A DNA stretch of 64,000 nucleotides from AG25 sp035518815 (GCA_035518815.1 DATIXG010000060.1:1-64000), one strand, 5' to 3'. Numbered from the stretch's first letter, positions 9,501 through 17,303 are shown. The notes: generated from the sequence alone by a model not told the origin. Made by a program: numbers and translations.

Positions 9501-10210
9501 CGGAACGTGCCGAAGTCCATCTCTTCGGCGTGCTTGATCACGGGCACGACGAGTGCGCGGCTGCCGTCCTTCTTCTCGACGTCCACTGCCAGCCCGAGAT
9601 GAATCGCCTGTGGGTCGATGCGGAACGGGCTGCCGTCAACGTCCCGGAACGCGTGGGTCATGACGGGAAAGCGCCGCGCCGCCTGCACCAACGCGAACCC
9701 GATGATGTGCGTGTAGGAGACCTTGGTCCCCGAGTTCGCGAGCGCTCCGTTCAGGGCGCGCCGCCGGGCGTCCAGTACGTCCACCGCCACGTCGCGGAAC
9801 GACGTGGCGGTCGGCACCGACAGGCTGTCGTTCATGTTGCGCGCGAGTCGGGACGCGGGACCCGTGATCGGCGTGAGCACGGGTGGCTGGATCCCGCCCC
9901 GGGGGCGTGGGGGAGCTGGGGCGGACGGGGCGGGCGGGGCGGGCGGCGCTGCTCGGGGCGACTCCGGCGCGGGCACCGGCGGTGGCGGAGCAGGCGGTGG
10001 AGGAGCGGGCGCCGGCGCTGCGGCGAAGGCGGGGGCCGGGGGTGCCTGCGCCAACGGCCGGTCCGCGGGGATCACCGGCAGATCCGCGGTCCGGCCGTTG
10101 TCGAAGAGCTTCCGCCATTCTTCTCCCACCGACTGCGGATCGCGCAGGTACTGCTCGTACATCACCTGCACGAAGGCTGCGTTGTGGGTACCGAAGACGA
10201 GCTCGCTCAC
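6527..10210 (-). CDS. kgd: Multifunctional 2-oxoglutarate dehydrogenase E1 fused to E2 acyltransferase domain (KGD/OdhA type)
   Basis: A 1227-residue fusion. Residues 1-40 are the short E1 N-terminal helix (VFGTHNAAFVQVMYEQYL), followed by a Pro/Ala linker to about 118, an E2 catalytic domain without lipoyl domain to about 345 (DHRVIQGAES active-site loop), then the full thiamine-diphosphate E1 (HRGRLNVLAHV, HGDASFAAQG, NNQ). This is the actinobacterial OdhA/KGD arrangement. The enzyme oxidatively decarboxylates 2-oxoglutarate in the TCA cycle and needs a lipoylated E2 partner, not seen here. I prefer the GTG at 10210, seven bases after a TAGATT box; a TTG three codons earlier is the alternative. 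Confidence 0.95.
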   Translation of the reverse strand: MSELVFGTHNAAFVQVMYEQYLRDPQSVGEEWRKLFDNGRTADLPVIPADRPLAQAPPAPAFAAAPAPAPPPPAPPPPVPAPESPRAAPPAPPAPSAPAPPRPRGGIQPPVLTPITGPASRLARNMNDSLSVPTATSFRDVAVDVLDARRRALNGALANSGTKVSYTHIIGFALVQAARRFPVMTHAFRDVDGSPFRIDPQAIHLGLAVDVEKKDGSRALVVPVIKHAEEMDFGTFRATYEGLVERSRTGKLTPDDFMGATITLTNPGTLGTSASVPRLMQGQGSIIATGAIRETGPTKVMTLTSTYDHRVIQGAESGMFLRLVDGLLQGEQAFYERVFESLNVTRKVRSEAVGFPVVEPPAPARAVLSDLRHVAAAMALVKAFRNFGHLAARLDPLGSEPRGDPSLDPAPLGLTPEVMEQIPTEVLRIYTSGRTLAEAYPELEHTYCGTIAYEVEHIGSHEQRVWLRQVIESGEHRKRLPADEQRKLLSRLTAVETLERFLHRTYLGQKRFSIEGLDALVPMLDLTVELAGAAGARRVVLGMAHRGRLNVLAHVVGLPYETIFAEFEGGRHVEETLTPEGGTGDVKYHHGADGVYQTAGGRPVNVTLSPNPSHLEAVNPVVEGRARASQTNRRGKDALPDPSVALPVLIHGDASFAAQGIVAETFNLAGLKGYATGGTIHLIANNQLGFTTDPKEARSTDYASDLAKGFDVPIVHVNADDPEACLAAARLAMMYREKFHNDAVIDIVGYRRYGHNEADEPAYTQPLMYERIKNTPTVRQRYVERLVAEGVAGPDQAEADAQRLYQRLSEIQQSLKAHLSEGAPGEEPQRISGAQPAIAEPDTRTSPQLLTSLNEQLLQVPQGFTVQPKLMKQLERRRPALTQGEIDWAHAEALAFASLLHEGVSIRLTGQDTERGTFSQRHLVLHDATNDERYAPIQNLAGARAPFELHNSPLSEFACLGFEYGYAVAAPDALVLWEAQYGDFTNAGEVVIDQFLIAGLAKWGQTSRLTLLLPHGYEGQGPEHSSARIERFLALGADGNIRIAMCSTPAQYFHLLRRQAKHTEIRPLVLFTPKSLLRLPQAGSRLEELAQGQFQPVLDDVGAVERLDAVRRLILCSGKIYYDLTLAPARAQAEGVAIGRVELLYPFPGPELSGLVRRYPNLEEIVWVQEEPRNMGPQKFMLPQLRTLVPEGIALRYIARPERSSPAEGYPAAHQVEQARIVASAFA

Positions 10211-10223
10211 ATCCCCCAATCTA
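10211..10223 (-). promoter_or_regulatory. Possible leaderless -10 box of the 2-oxoglutarate dehydrogenase gene
   Basis: TAGATT (minus strand, 10223-10218) lies seven bases before the GTG at 10210. It sits in the short gap after the Spy-like gene, so the dehydrogenase may have its own promoter as well as read-through. The spacing matches other gene heads in the window. Confidence 0.4.
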
Positions 10224-10231
10224 ATGAGCGG

Positions 10232-10651
10232 CTAGTGGGGCGGCTCCCCACCCATCTCCATCCGCTCGCGAATCCGCGCCTCGAACTTCTGCTTCTGCTC
10301 GGGCGTGAGGATGGCGCCGGCTTGCTCGCGCGCTTTCCGGGCGTTTTCCCGCATCTGGTCCATGATCGGCTGGAGCTTGGGGCGTAGGGTCTCACGCTCC
10401 TCGGGCGTCAGGTCCCGGAACGACTTGCCGCCCATTACCTGCCGCGCCTGTTCGCGGAGGGGCGCGTTCTTCTTCATCAGGTCGTCGCGGATCACCTTCC
10501 ATTTGGCCTGCTGGTCGGCGGTGAGGCCGAGACCGGTGGTGTCGAGACCGGCGCCTGGGCCTCGTCCGGACGGGCCCTGGGCGCGTGAGGTGGGTGGGGT
10601 GGTGGCGACGAGCGCAAAGGCTGTCGCGAGAACGGTCAGTATGGTGCGCAT
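10232..10651 (-). CDS. Spy/CpxP-like LTxxQ periplasmic protein
   Basis: A 139-residue exported protein. A clear signal peptide (MRTILTVLATAFALVATT, cleavage near SRAQ) is followed by helical LTxxQ-type repeats: LGLTADQQAKW and LTPEERETL, with ILTPEQKQKFE near the C-terminus. The family includes periplasmic chaperones and stress sensors (Spy, CpxP) and metal-stress proteins (CnrX, ZraP). The ATG at 10651 has GGAGA upstream; an upstream in-frame start would add a non-signal leader. It precedes the dehydrogenase by about 20 bases on the same strand. Confidence 0.8.
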   Translation of the reverse strand: MRTILTVLATAFALVATTPPTSRAQGPSGRGPGAGLDTTGLGLTADQQAKWKVIRDDLMKKNAPLREQARQVMGGKSFRDLTPEERETLRPKLQPIMDQMRENARKAREQAGAILTPEQKQKFEARIRERMEMGGEPPH

Positions 10652-10714
10652 CGAAGGTCTCCGGGTGGATATCGCCAAGAGTACGCGCTTGAGACCGCTA
10701 CCGCTGGCTCCGCG

Positions 10715-11074
10715 TCACTCGACGGAACGCGCCCGCACCCACCGGATGAACCCCACTACGACGAGCCACGGGCCCGCGGCCAATGTGCCGATGAGGGCGG
10801 CGAGCAGGCGCCTTCCCATGGTCCCATGTCCGAACCAGAGCGCCGCCGCCAAGGCGCCCACCGCGGCGGCGGCGAGCGTGGCGAAAAGCGGCGTGCGGAG
10901 CCGCCGCGCGCGGGGTGCAAGGGTGGCAGGCACGATCCCCCCGGCGAGCGCGCCGAGCACGGCCGGAACGGACACGAGCCATGCCGCGCCGACCATCGCG
11001 AACGTTCCCAGGGCCAGCGCGCGGTAGGCCCGGTAGGTGAAGAAGTTGCCTGGAGAGTTGCCGGGCTGTGTCAC
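10715..11074 (-). CDS. Small membrane protein, unknown
   Basis: A 119-residue protein with about three hydrophobic segments (ALGTFAMVGAAWLVSVPAVLG, FATLAAAAVGALAAALW, LIGTLAAGPWLVVVGFI) and an Arg-rich C-terminus. I do not recognise a family. The GTG start overlaps the upstream lipoprotein stop by four bases (GTGA), so the pair is coexpressed. Confidence 0.6.
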   Translation of the reverse strand: MTQPGNSPGNFFTYRAYRALALGTFAMVGAAWLVSVPAVLGALAGGIVPATLAPRARRLRTPLFATLAAAAVGALAAALWFGHGTMGRRLLAALIGTLAAGPWLVVVGFIRWVRARSVE

Positions 11075-11529
11075 GGTTGCGGTCGCACGTCCTGCACGCC
11101 GATGTCACGCACCACCTTCCACGTCCCATCCGCCTGCTTCTTCCACACCGTGAGATAGCGGCCCGTGCGCGACACCGGGTTTCCCTTGTCGTCGCGGAAG
11201 CGCACCTCGAAGCGGCCGTCCGTGTACCCGACGTCGCCTGAGACGTCGCCGTGGTCCGGGTCCCAGGTGAGTGTGAACGAGGTGTCGGCGAAGGTCTTCG
11301 CCATGACGTCGTGGATCGCGGCCTTGCCGGTCACCGTGCCGGTGGAGCGGATCATCGCTCCGTCCTCCGCGAAGAACTCGCTCCAGCCGTCGGCGCGCCG
11401 CTCGGCGGTGGCGCGATTGAACGCCCGGTCCGCGTCGGCGAGGGCTTTGCTGGCGGCGGTGGACGAGGGACGGCAGGCGGTGAGCACAACGCCGCACACG
11501 AGCGTCGCGGCAAGACGACGACAAATCAT
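11071..11529 (-). CDS. SnoaL/DUF4440-like lipoprotein
   Basis: A 152-residue protein with a lipobox (VVLTACRPSS) and an NTF2-like cone fold: an N-terminal helix pair (ALADADRAFNRATAERRADGW), FFAEDGAMIRSTGTVTGKAAI, and a C-terminal sheet ending GTWKVVRDIG. This matches the SnoaL-like/DUF4440 group. The function is unknown; such lipoproteins are common in this kind of genome. It follows the VWA gene by ten bases on the same strand. Confidence 0.75.
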   Translation of the reverse strand: MICRRLAATLVCGVVLTACRPSSTAASKALADADRAFNRATAERRADGWSEFFAEDGAMIRSTGTVTGKAAIHDVMAKTFADTSFTLTWDPDHGDVSGDVGYTDGRFEVRFRDDKGNPVSRTGRYLTVWKKQADGTWKVVRDIGVQDVRPQP

Positions 11530-11539
11530 AGGCGAGCGA

Positions 11540-12838
11540 CTAGTTGACGCGGCGGGTCTTTCGCCGCATGAAGTCCATCAGGATGAACTGGCCGAGCGTC
11601 ATCGTGTTCGTGAAGTACGCCTTCCCACGGCAGATGGCGCTCACCTTCTTCACGAATTCGACGAGCGAGCGGTCGCGCGCCAGCATGAACGTGTTGATCA
11701 GGATCCCGCTGCGCCGGCACAGCGCGACCTCCCGATAAGTCTCCTGGAGAATCTGCGGATCCAGGCCCATCGAATTCACGTAGATCCGGCCGTCGGGCAG
11801 CGTGAGCGCGGACGGCTTGCCGTCCGTGATCATCACGATCTGCCGCATATCCTTGCGCTGCGACATCAGCATGCGGCGCGACAGCTTCAGCCCTTCGGCG
11901 GTGTTCGTGTGATATGGCCCGACCTGCGCGCGCGCGAGCTGCGCGAGCGGGATCTCCTCGGCTGTGTCGTGGAACAGCACCACGCGCAGGGTGTCACCGG
12001 GGAATTGGGTCCGGATCAGGTGGGTGAGCGCCAGCGCCACCTTCTTCGCGGGCGTGAACCGGTCCTCACCGTACAGGATCATCGAGTGCGAGCAGTCGAG
12101 CATCAGCACGGTTGCCGATGACGAGCGGTACTCCGCCTGGTGTACGCGCAGGTCTTCGTACTCGAGGTTGATCGGGACGCCCAGGCCCTCGCGCTCGAGC
12201 GCGCTCGACAGGGTCGCGTTGACGTCGAGGTTCAACGTGTCGCCGTACTCGTAGGGCTTGCTCGCCGCGTCAGCCTCGATGCCGGTGGCGAGGTGCTCGG
12301 TGTCGTGCGCGCCGAAGCTCGACTTCCCGATGCTGCCGAGCAAATGCTTCAGCGTGCGGTAGCCGAGGAAGTCGATACCCTTCTCGGTGAGATTGAACTG
12401 CACCTGCTGGGCGGCCTCTTTCGCCATGCCGCCGGGGCCGAGCAGCGGCTGCTGGCCGGCGGGCATCTTGGGCGCCTCGGTGACGTTGAGGTACCCCTCC
12501 TCCATGAGCTTCTGCACGATCTTGTCGAGCAGCTCTCCCAGCTGGCGCTGGAGATCGGCGTCGCGCTCGGCGTCCCCGGTCGAGTCGCCACGCAGCAGCT
12601 TGAGCATCTCGGGCGTGAGCTGTCCCGACTCCATCAGGGCCTGGAGGATCGCCTGGCGCAGCGCGTCGAGCGAGCGGTCGGCTTCGTCCTCGCCGAACTC
12701 GCCCCAGAAGGGGTGCGAGTACGAGCCTCCGGCAAAGCCCGATTGGAGGAGAAAGTCGGCGAGCTGGTCGAGCAGGCCCTGGAGATTGATCGTGTCGGCC
12801 AGCTCGGGCAGGTACTTCGAGTACGTCGTGTATTTCAT
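11540..12838 (-). CDS. VWA-domain protein, likely partner of the MoxR ATPase
   Basis: A 432-residue cytosolic protein without signal peptide. The N-terminal half is helical; the C-terminal half is a von Willebrand A domain with the MIDAS motif DCSHSM (about residue 250), a Thr-containing loop (YHTNTAEGLKLSRRML) and MITDGKPS. VWA proteins of this kind work with MoxR AAA+ ATPases as metal-inserting or chaperone complexes (CoxD/CoxE, RavA/ViaA, NorQ/NorD). The ATPase gene at 17.3 kb on the same strand is the obvious partner. An inverted MFS gene lies between this gene and the kinase-like/SPFH/MoxR genes. The start at MKYTTYSK replaces an Arg-rich upstream extension. Confidence 0.82.
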   Translation of the reverse strand: MKYTTYSKYLPELADTINLQGLLDQLADFLLQSGFAGGSYSHPFWGEFGEDEADRSLDALRQAILQALMESGQLTPEMLKLLRGDSTGDAERDADLQRQLGELLDKIVQKLMEEGYLNVTEAPKMPAGQQPLLGPGGMAKEAAQQVQFNLTEKGIDFLGYRTLKHLLGSIGKSSFGAHDTEHLATGIEADAASKPYEYGDTLNLDVNATLSSALEREGLGVPINLEYEDLRVHQAEYRSSSATVLMLDCSHSMILYGEDRFTPAKKVALALTHLIRTQFPGDTLRVVLFHDTAEEIPLAQLARAQVGPYHTNTAEGLKLSRRMLMSQRKDMRQIVMITDGKPSALTLPDGRIYVNSMGLDPQILQETYREVALCRRSGILINTFMLARDRSLVEFVKKVSAICRGKAYFTNTMTLGQFILMDFMRRKTRRVN

Positions 12839-12848
12839 CGGCGCCCTA

Positions 12849-12862
12849 CCCGAAATATCGGG
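12849..12862. promoter_or_regulatory. Perfect palindrome between divergent VWA and MFS genes
   Basis: CCCGA-AATA-TCGGG lies in the 44-base gap between two divergent start codons. Its placement suits an operator serving both genes, but a five-base arm can occur by chance. Confidence 0.3.
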
Positions 12863-12882
12863 CCCTCGCGAGCTTTCCCGCA

Positions 12883-14109
12883 ATGTCCGAACCGGCCGGC
12901 GCCGCGCGTCCACGCCTCGGGGCGCTTGCCCACCGCAATTTCCGCTTCTTCTTCTTTGGCCAGGGCATCTCGCTCATCGGCACGTGGATGCAGTCGGTTG
13001 CGCTCGGCTGGCTCGTGCTCGACCTCACGAATTCCGCGTTCGCCGTCGGGCTGAACCAGGCGCTGCGCTCGTTCGGCGTGCTGGCCTTCACGCTGTACGC
13101 CGGCGTCGTGGTGGACCGCGTCGACAAGCGTCGCCTCATCGTGCTCACCCAGCTCCTGCAGATGGTCGAGGCCCTGGCGCTCGCGGCGCTCGTGTGGACG
13201 AAGACGATCGCCACGTGGCAGGTGATGGCGCTCGCCGTCGGATTCGGGATCGTGAACGCGTTCGATATTCCGGGCCGCCAGGCATTCCTCGTCGAGCTGG
13301 TCGGGAAGCAGGATCTCATGAACGCGATCGCGCTCAATTCTTCCATGTTCAACGCCGCGCGCATCGTGGGCCCCGCGGTGGGCGGGCTCCTGATCGGCGC
13401 TGCCGGCATCGGCGCCTGCTTCCTCATCAACGGCCTGAGCTACATCGCCGTCATCGCGGGCCTCCTCGCGATCCGCTTGCCCCCGCGAGCCCCGCACCCC
13501 GCTCGGGCTTCGGGATGGGAGGGGTTTCAAGCGGGTATACGATTCATCTGGCAGGAGCGCCGTATGCGCGCGCTCATGATCCTGGTGGCGGTCATGAGCG
13601 TGCTTGGCTTTCCCGTGCTCGTACTGATGCCGGTAATCGCGAGAGACGTCCTGCACACGGACGCCCGCGGCTACGGGTTGCTGATGGCCGCGGTCGGCGT
13701 GGGGGCGATGCTCGGCGCGCTGGCGCTCGCGCTCACGGGCCAACGGACGCGCAAGGGGCCCGCCTTGCTGATCGGCGGCGCCGCGTACGCGGTGCTCCTC
13801 ATGGCGTTCGCCGCGACGCGCGCCTTCCTGCCCGCGCTCTTCCTTCTCGCCCTCGCGGGCTGGGCGATGATCGTCACGACCGCCCTTGCCAACACGCTCA
13901 TTCAGACGATCGTCCCCGACGAGATGCGGGGCCGCGTGATGGCCTTCTATGCGTTCGTGTTCGTGGGCATGGCGCCGCTCGGCGCCTTCCAGGCGGGTTT
14001 GCTGGGCGAGCACCTGGGCGCCCCCACGGCCATCGGGCTCGGCGGGGCGGGGTGTCTGGTCACGGTGCTGCTGGCGGCGTGGAGGGGGAGGGAGCTGAGG
14101 GAAAGCTGA
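12883..14109 (+). CDS. MFS transporter (EntS/MFS_3 type exporter)
   Basis: A 408-residue major facilitator with about twelve hydrophobic segments. The opening HRNFRFFFFGQGISLIGTWMQSVALGWLV is the hallmark of the MFS_3 group that includes enterobactin exporter EntS and macrolide exporters. VVDRVDKRRLIVLTQ is the cytoplasmic loop 2-3 motif. The substrate cannot be inferred. It is transcribed divergently from the VWA gene and converges on the kinase-like gene. Confidence 0.9.
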   Translation: MSEPAGAARPRLGALAHRNFRFFFFGQGISLIGTWMQSVALGWLVLDLTNSAFAVGLNQALRSFGVLAFTLYAGVVVDRVDKRRLIVLTQLLQMVEALALAALVWTKTIATWQVMALAVGFGIVNAFDIPGRQAFLVELVGKQDLMNAIALNSSMFNAARIVGPAVGGLLIGAAGIGACFLINGLSYIAVIAGLLAIRLPPRAPHPARASGWEGFQAGIRFIWQERRMRALMILVAVMSVLGFPVLVLMPVIARDVLHTDARGYGLLMAAVGVGAMLGALALALTGQRTRKGPALLIGGAAYAVLLMAFAATRAFLPALFLLALAGWAMIVTTALANTLIQTIVPDEMRGRVMAFYAFVFVGMAPLGAFQAGLLGEHLGAPTAIGLGGAGCLVTVLLAAWRGRELRES

Positions 14110-14143
14110 ACGCGACTGTTCCGCGCTCTGCCTTCCGCGTTCA
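14107..14143. terminator. Possible bidirectional hairpin between convergent genes
   Basis: TGAACGCG at 14107-14114 pairs with CGCGTTCA at 14136-14143, followed on the plus strand by TTTCC. The loop is long (21 bases) and there is no real U-tract, so this is only a weak terminator candidate between the MFS and kinase-like genes. Confidence 0.35.
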
Positions 14144-14782
14144 TTTCCATCCCCTCCGCCTGACCTCTCCTACGATCGCCGCCGCCGCTCCCTCGAACCC
14201 CAACCGCTCCGTGTTGACCACCAGATCGTAGCTCGTGAGATCGCCGCGCGCGCGGCCGTAGTAGCTCTTCACGTAGTCGTCGCGCCGGCGGTCGGTCTCG
14301 TCCACCACTTTCGCGGCGTGCGCGGGGTCCACGCCCAGCCGCTCCACGGCGAGCCGCAGCCGCCACGGCTTGGAGGCGACGACGTAGACGTGCAGGGCGT
14401 CGGGATGGCGCGCGAGCACCGCCTGCGCGCCCCGGCCCACGATCACGGCCCGGCCGTGCGCCGCCGCTTCGGCGATCACGCGCTCGGTGAGCTTGACAAT
14501 GGCCGCCTCATCGCTCGCGTCCATCGGCGCCACCGCGACGCCCACGGTCAGCTCGGGAGATCCCGCGGCCAGCGCGCGCGCCACTCGCTCGAGCAGCCCG
14601 GGCGCGCGCTCCTCGCGCTCGGCCACCTCGGCCGCCGGCAGGTCGGCGCGCCGCGCCACCTCGTCCACGAACTCGTTGTCGATCACCTCCCAGCCCAGCT
14701 CGCGGGCAACGCGCCGCGCGATCTCGGAGCCGCCCGAGGCGAACAGGCGCGTAATCGTGACGACGGGAACGGCGATAGGCAC
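14141..14782 (-). CDS. Cytidylate kinase-like family protein
   Basis: A 213-residue P-loop protein of the cytidylate-kinase-like family. The glycine loop reads FASGGSEIARRVARELGW rather than a textbook Walker A, as is usual in the family. VIVGRGAQAVL and the Arg-rich lid (DETDRRRDDYVKSYYG) follow. These proteins are assumed to be nucleotide kinases, but no substrate is proven. The GTG start shares one base with the upstream SPFH gene's TAG, so translation is coupled. Confidence 0.8.
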   Translation of the reverse strand: MPIAVPVVTITRLFASGGSEIARRVARELGWEVIDNEFVDEVARRADLPAAEVAEREERAPGLLERVARALAAGSPELTVGVAVAPMDASDEAAIVKLTERVIAEAAAHGRAVIVGRGAQAVLARHPDALHVYVVASKPWRLRLAVERLGVDPAHAAKVVDETDRRRDDYVKSYYGRARGDLTSYDLVVNTERLGFEGAAAAIVGEVRRRGWK

Positions 14783-15696
14783 TAGGGCCTCAGGTTCTTG
14801 CGCAGGTCGCTGATGTTGAGTAGCGGCATGCCGCCCTCGGTGGGCACGAAGATGATGAGGTTGTTCGAACCCTTCATATCGTGGAGCGCCTCGATCCACT
14901 GCTTGGTGAGCGCCTCGGGCGAGAGCGTCTGGTTGAGGAGGCGCTGCTGCTCCATCTGCAGCCGGGCGACTTCCACGCGGTGCCGCTCGGTCTCGATCTG
15001 CTGCTCCTGGGCGATCTTGTTGTTGATCGCCTGCACCACCTGCGCGGGCGGCTGGAGATCCCGGAGGAAGAAGGCGGTGACGGTGGCGATGCGGAAGTTG
15101 CCGCCGCCCGCGCGCGGCGTGGTCACGAGCGCCGAATCCACCAGCCCTTCCATGGTGCTCGCGATTTTGGTGCGCTTGGAGATGTCGTTGATCGAGTACT
15201 GCACCATGCCGTCGCGCACGCCCTTGCGGATCGCGTTCAGCACCGCGCCACGGATCTGATCTTCGTTGCCGATCTCGGTGAAGATCTTGGGCGACTGCAT
15301 CGGGTCGATCTGCCAGCGGATCGACACCTCGACGTGCATCCCCATCTGCTCGCTCGAGAGGGCTTCGATCGCCTCGATCTGCTCGCCGCGCGTGGGCCAC
15401 TGCTCCTCGCGGGTCGAAAACCGCTCGATCGACGACCACGGGGGCACGAACCGGATGCCGGCGAGGAGGGGCGCGGGGTCGACGTAGCCAAAGGCGTGGC
15501 GGACGCCCACTTCGCCGGGATCAATCACCACCAGAGCGGAGCTCAGCATGATCAGCGCGCCGAGTGTGCTGGCCGCGTACCCGATGATCCGGAGCAGGGA
15601 GCCGACTGGTCCGGGGCGCGTCTTCGCCCCCGCAGCCGCGATGAGCAGGGCGAACGCGACGAACAGCAGAATGGCGCCGGCGACGAGCTTGGCCAC
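14782..15696 (-). CDS. SPFH/prohibitin-domain membrane protein
   Basis: A 304-residue protein with two N-terminal hydrophobic segments (AGAILLFVAFALLIAAAG and ASTLGALIMLSSALVVI), an SPFH domain from about residue 60 (DPGEVGVRHAFG, VSIRWQIDP), and a coiled helical C-terminal part (AQVVQAINNKIAQEQQIETERHR split over about 220-260). Prohibitins form membrane rings that organise proteases such as FtsH. The GTG start has GGAG upstream. It lies between the MoxR ATPase and the kinase-like gene. Confidence 0.85.
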   Translation of the reverse strand: MAKLVAGAILLFVAFALLIAAAGAKTRPGPVGSLLRIIGYAASTLGALIMLSSALVVIDPGEVGVRHAFGYVDPAPLLAGIRFVPPWSSIERFSTREEQWPTRGEQIEAIEALSSEQMGMHVEVSIRWQIDPMQSPKIFTEIGNEDQIRGAVLNAIRKGVRDGMVQYSINDISKRTKIASTMEGLVDSALVTTPRAGGGNFRIATVTAFFLRDLQPPAQVVQAINNKIAQEQQIETERHRVEVARLQMEQQRLLNQTLSPEALTKQWIEALHDMKGSNNLIIFVPTEGGMPLLNISDLRKNLRP

Positions 15697-15733
15697 ACGG
15701 AGCTCCGAGGCGGGGGAAGGTGAAAATGTGGCC

Positions 15734-15811
15734 GGCGGTAGGGGACGGTAAGGGGCGGCAAGTGGCGGTATGCCTACCGCCCCCTACCGCCCCTTACCGC
15801 CTCTTGCCGCC
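15734..15811. repeat. Long palindrome built of 10-bp units
   Basis: Two imperfect 37-base arms (GGCGGTAGGG... and its near complement ...CTCTTGCCGCC) flank a four-base loop TGCC. Each arm is a run of decamers close to GGGGCGGTAA. It begins right after the MoxR stop and ends before the SPFH start. The RNA would form a very stable hairpin that may attenuate or terminate transcription. A sister element lies in glcF at 23.8 kb. Confidence 0.8.
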
Positions 15812-15812
15812 G

Positions 15813-17303
15813 CTACGAGAAGAGATTCGGTCCGGCTCCCCCCCCCGGCCCCCCTCCCGGCTTCCCGTATCCCGGTCCCTTCGGCTCCGCGCGGGCACGC
15901 ACGTAGCCCAGCTCTTCGGAGCGCGAGATCCGCTTCGCGGCGACCAGCCCCTCGAGCACCAGCTCGCATGCCGCGACCATGGTGAGCGGGTCCTTCTTTG
16001 CGGCCAGGCCCACCTGTTCCACGAGGTCGAGCAGGCCGGGGACCACGCTGAAGCCCTTGAGGCACGCCTCCGCGCGCTCGTCCACGGAAATCTTGAGTGC
16101 CCCGCCTTCGTCGAACCAATGGACGATGTCGTCCACGTTCGCGCCGCCGACCCGCGCCTCGAACGTCTCGCCCGCCGCCCGCTTGATCAGGTCCTTCGCG
16201 ATCAGCTCGGGGCCCTGGAGCTCGCCCTCGTACTCGAGCTCGAGCTTTCCGGTGATGGCGGTGAGGGCCGCGTAGACGTCCGACACGCGCGGCACGGCAG
16301 CCTTGTCCTTCGTCTCGATCGCCCGGCGCTCCGCGTTCGACACGACGTTCTCGAGCAGCGAGATCGGCAGCCGCTGCGACACGCCGCTGCGGCGGTCCAC
16401 CCGCTTGTCCTCGCGCGCCTCGAATGCGACCCGCTCGATCAGCTCCGCCATGAAGTCGGGGACGCGCACCGGGCGGTTGCCCCGCTCCGTCCAGGACTCC
16501 TGCCGGGTGATCTGCGCGCCCAGCTCGACGGTATGCGGGTAGTGCGTCACGATCTCCGAGCCGATCCGGTCCTTGAGCGGCGTGATGATCTTGCCGCGCG
16601 CCGTGTAGTCCTCGGGATTCGCGGTGAAGAGCAGCGCCACGTCCAGGTTGAGCCGCACCGGGTAGCCTTTGATCTGGACGTCGCCTTCCTGCATGATGTT
16701 GAACAGGCCGACCTGGATCTTCCCCGCGAGGTCCGGCAGCTCGTTGATCGCGAAGATGCCGCGGTTGGCGCGCGGCAGGAGACCGAAGTGCATCGTCAGC
16801 TCGTCCGACAGGACGTGCCCCCCGCGCGCCGCCTTGATGGGATCCACGTCGCCGATGATGTCCGCGATGGTGACGTCGGGTGTGGCGAGCTTCTCCACGT
16901 AACGCGACTCGCGCGGCAGCCAGGCGATCGGCGTCTGGTCGCCCCGCTCGGCCACGAGCTCGCGCCCGTACTTCGAGATCGGGTGAAACGGGTCGTCGTT
17001 CACCTCGCTGCCGGCGAGGATCGGTATCTCCTCGTCGAGCAGCTCCACCAGCTGGCGCAGGATGCGGCTCTTGGCCTGGCCGCGGAGGCCGAGCAGGATG
17101 AAGTTGTGGCGCGACAGCACGGCGTTGACGAGCTGCGGAATGACCGTGTCTTCGTAGCCGACTACGCCCGGAAACAGCGGGGATCCGTTCTCCAGCAGAC
17201 AGATCAGGTTCTCGCGCAGCTCATCCTTCACCGTGCGCTGGCGGCGGGCCGGGCTCGCCCACTCGGTCTGTTTCAACTCGCCCAGGGTCGTGGCTTTGCT
17301 CAT
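15813..17303 (-). CDS. MoxR-like / magnesium-chelatase-type AAA+ ATPase
   Basis: A 496-residue AAA+ protein. The Walker A loop is LGLRGQAKSR (about residues 72-81), with the pre-sensor loops IIGDVDPIKAA and GIFAINELPDL (Walker B region), and a sensor LLFTANPEDYT. A C-terminal helical part ends in a Gly/Pro-rich tail. Such ATPases remodel or load metal into target proteins together with a VWA partner, here probably the gene at 11.5-12.8 kb. It heads a minus-strand set with SPFH and kinase-like genes and has a strong promoter match directly upstream. Confidence 0.88.
   Translation of the reverse strand: MSKATTLGELKQTEWASPARRQRTVKDELRENLICLLENGSPLFPGVVGYEDTVIPQLVNAVLSRHNFILLGLRGQAKSRILRQLVELLDEEIPILAGSEVNDDPFHPISKYGRELVAERGDQTPIAWLPRESRYVEKLATPDVTIADIIGDVDPIKAARGGHVLSDELTMHFGLLPRANRGIFAINELPDLAGKIQVGLFNIMQEGDVQIKGYPVRLNLDVALLFTANPEDYTARGKIITPLKDRIGSEIVTHYPHTVELGAQITRQESWTERGNRPVRVPDFMAELIERVAFEAREDKRVDRRSGVSQRLPISLLENVVSNAERRAIETKDKAAVPRVSDVYAALTAITGKLELEYEGELQGPELIAKDLIKRAAGETFEARVGGANVDDIVHWFDEGGALKISVDERAEACLKGFSVVPGLLDLVEQVGLAAKKDPLTMVAACELVLEGLVAAKRISRSEELGYVRARAEPKGPGYGKPGGGPGGGAGPNLFS

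Noticed and set aside
9890..10040. G/C-rich repetitive stretch
   Set aside because: It encodes the Pro/Ala linker of the dehydrogenase and is explained by codon use.
12387..14231. A 614-residue plus-strand open frame
   Set aside because: It runs antisense to the VWA gene and then out of frame with the MFS gene; both real genes have clear motifs.
15734..15811. CRISPR-like array
   Set aside because: Units are 10 bp, lack spacers and form a palindrome; no cas gene is present.
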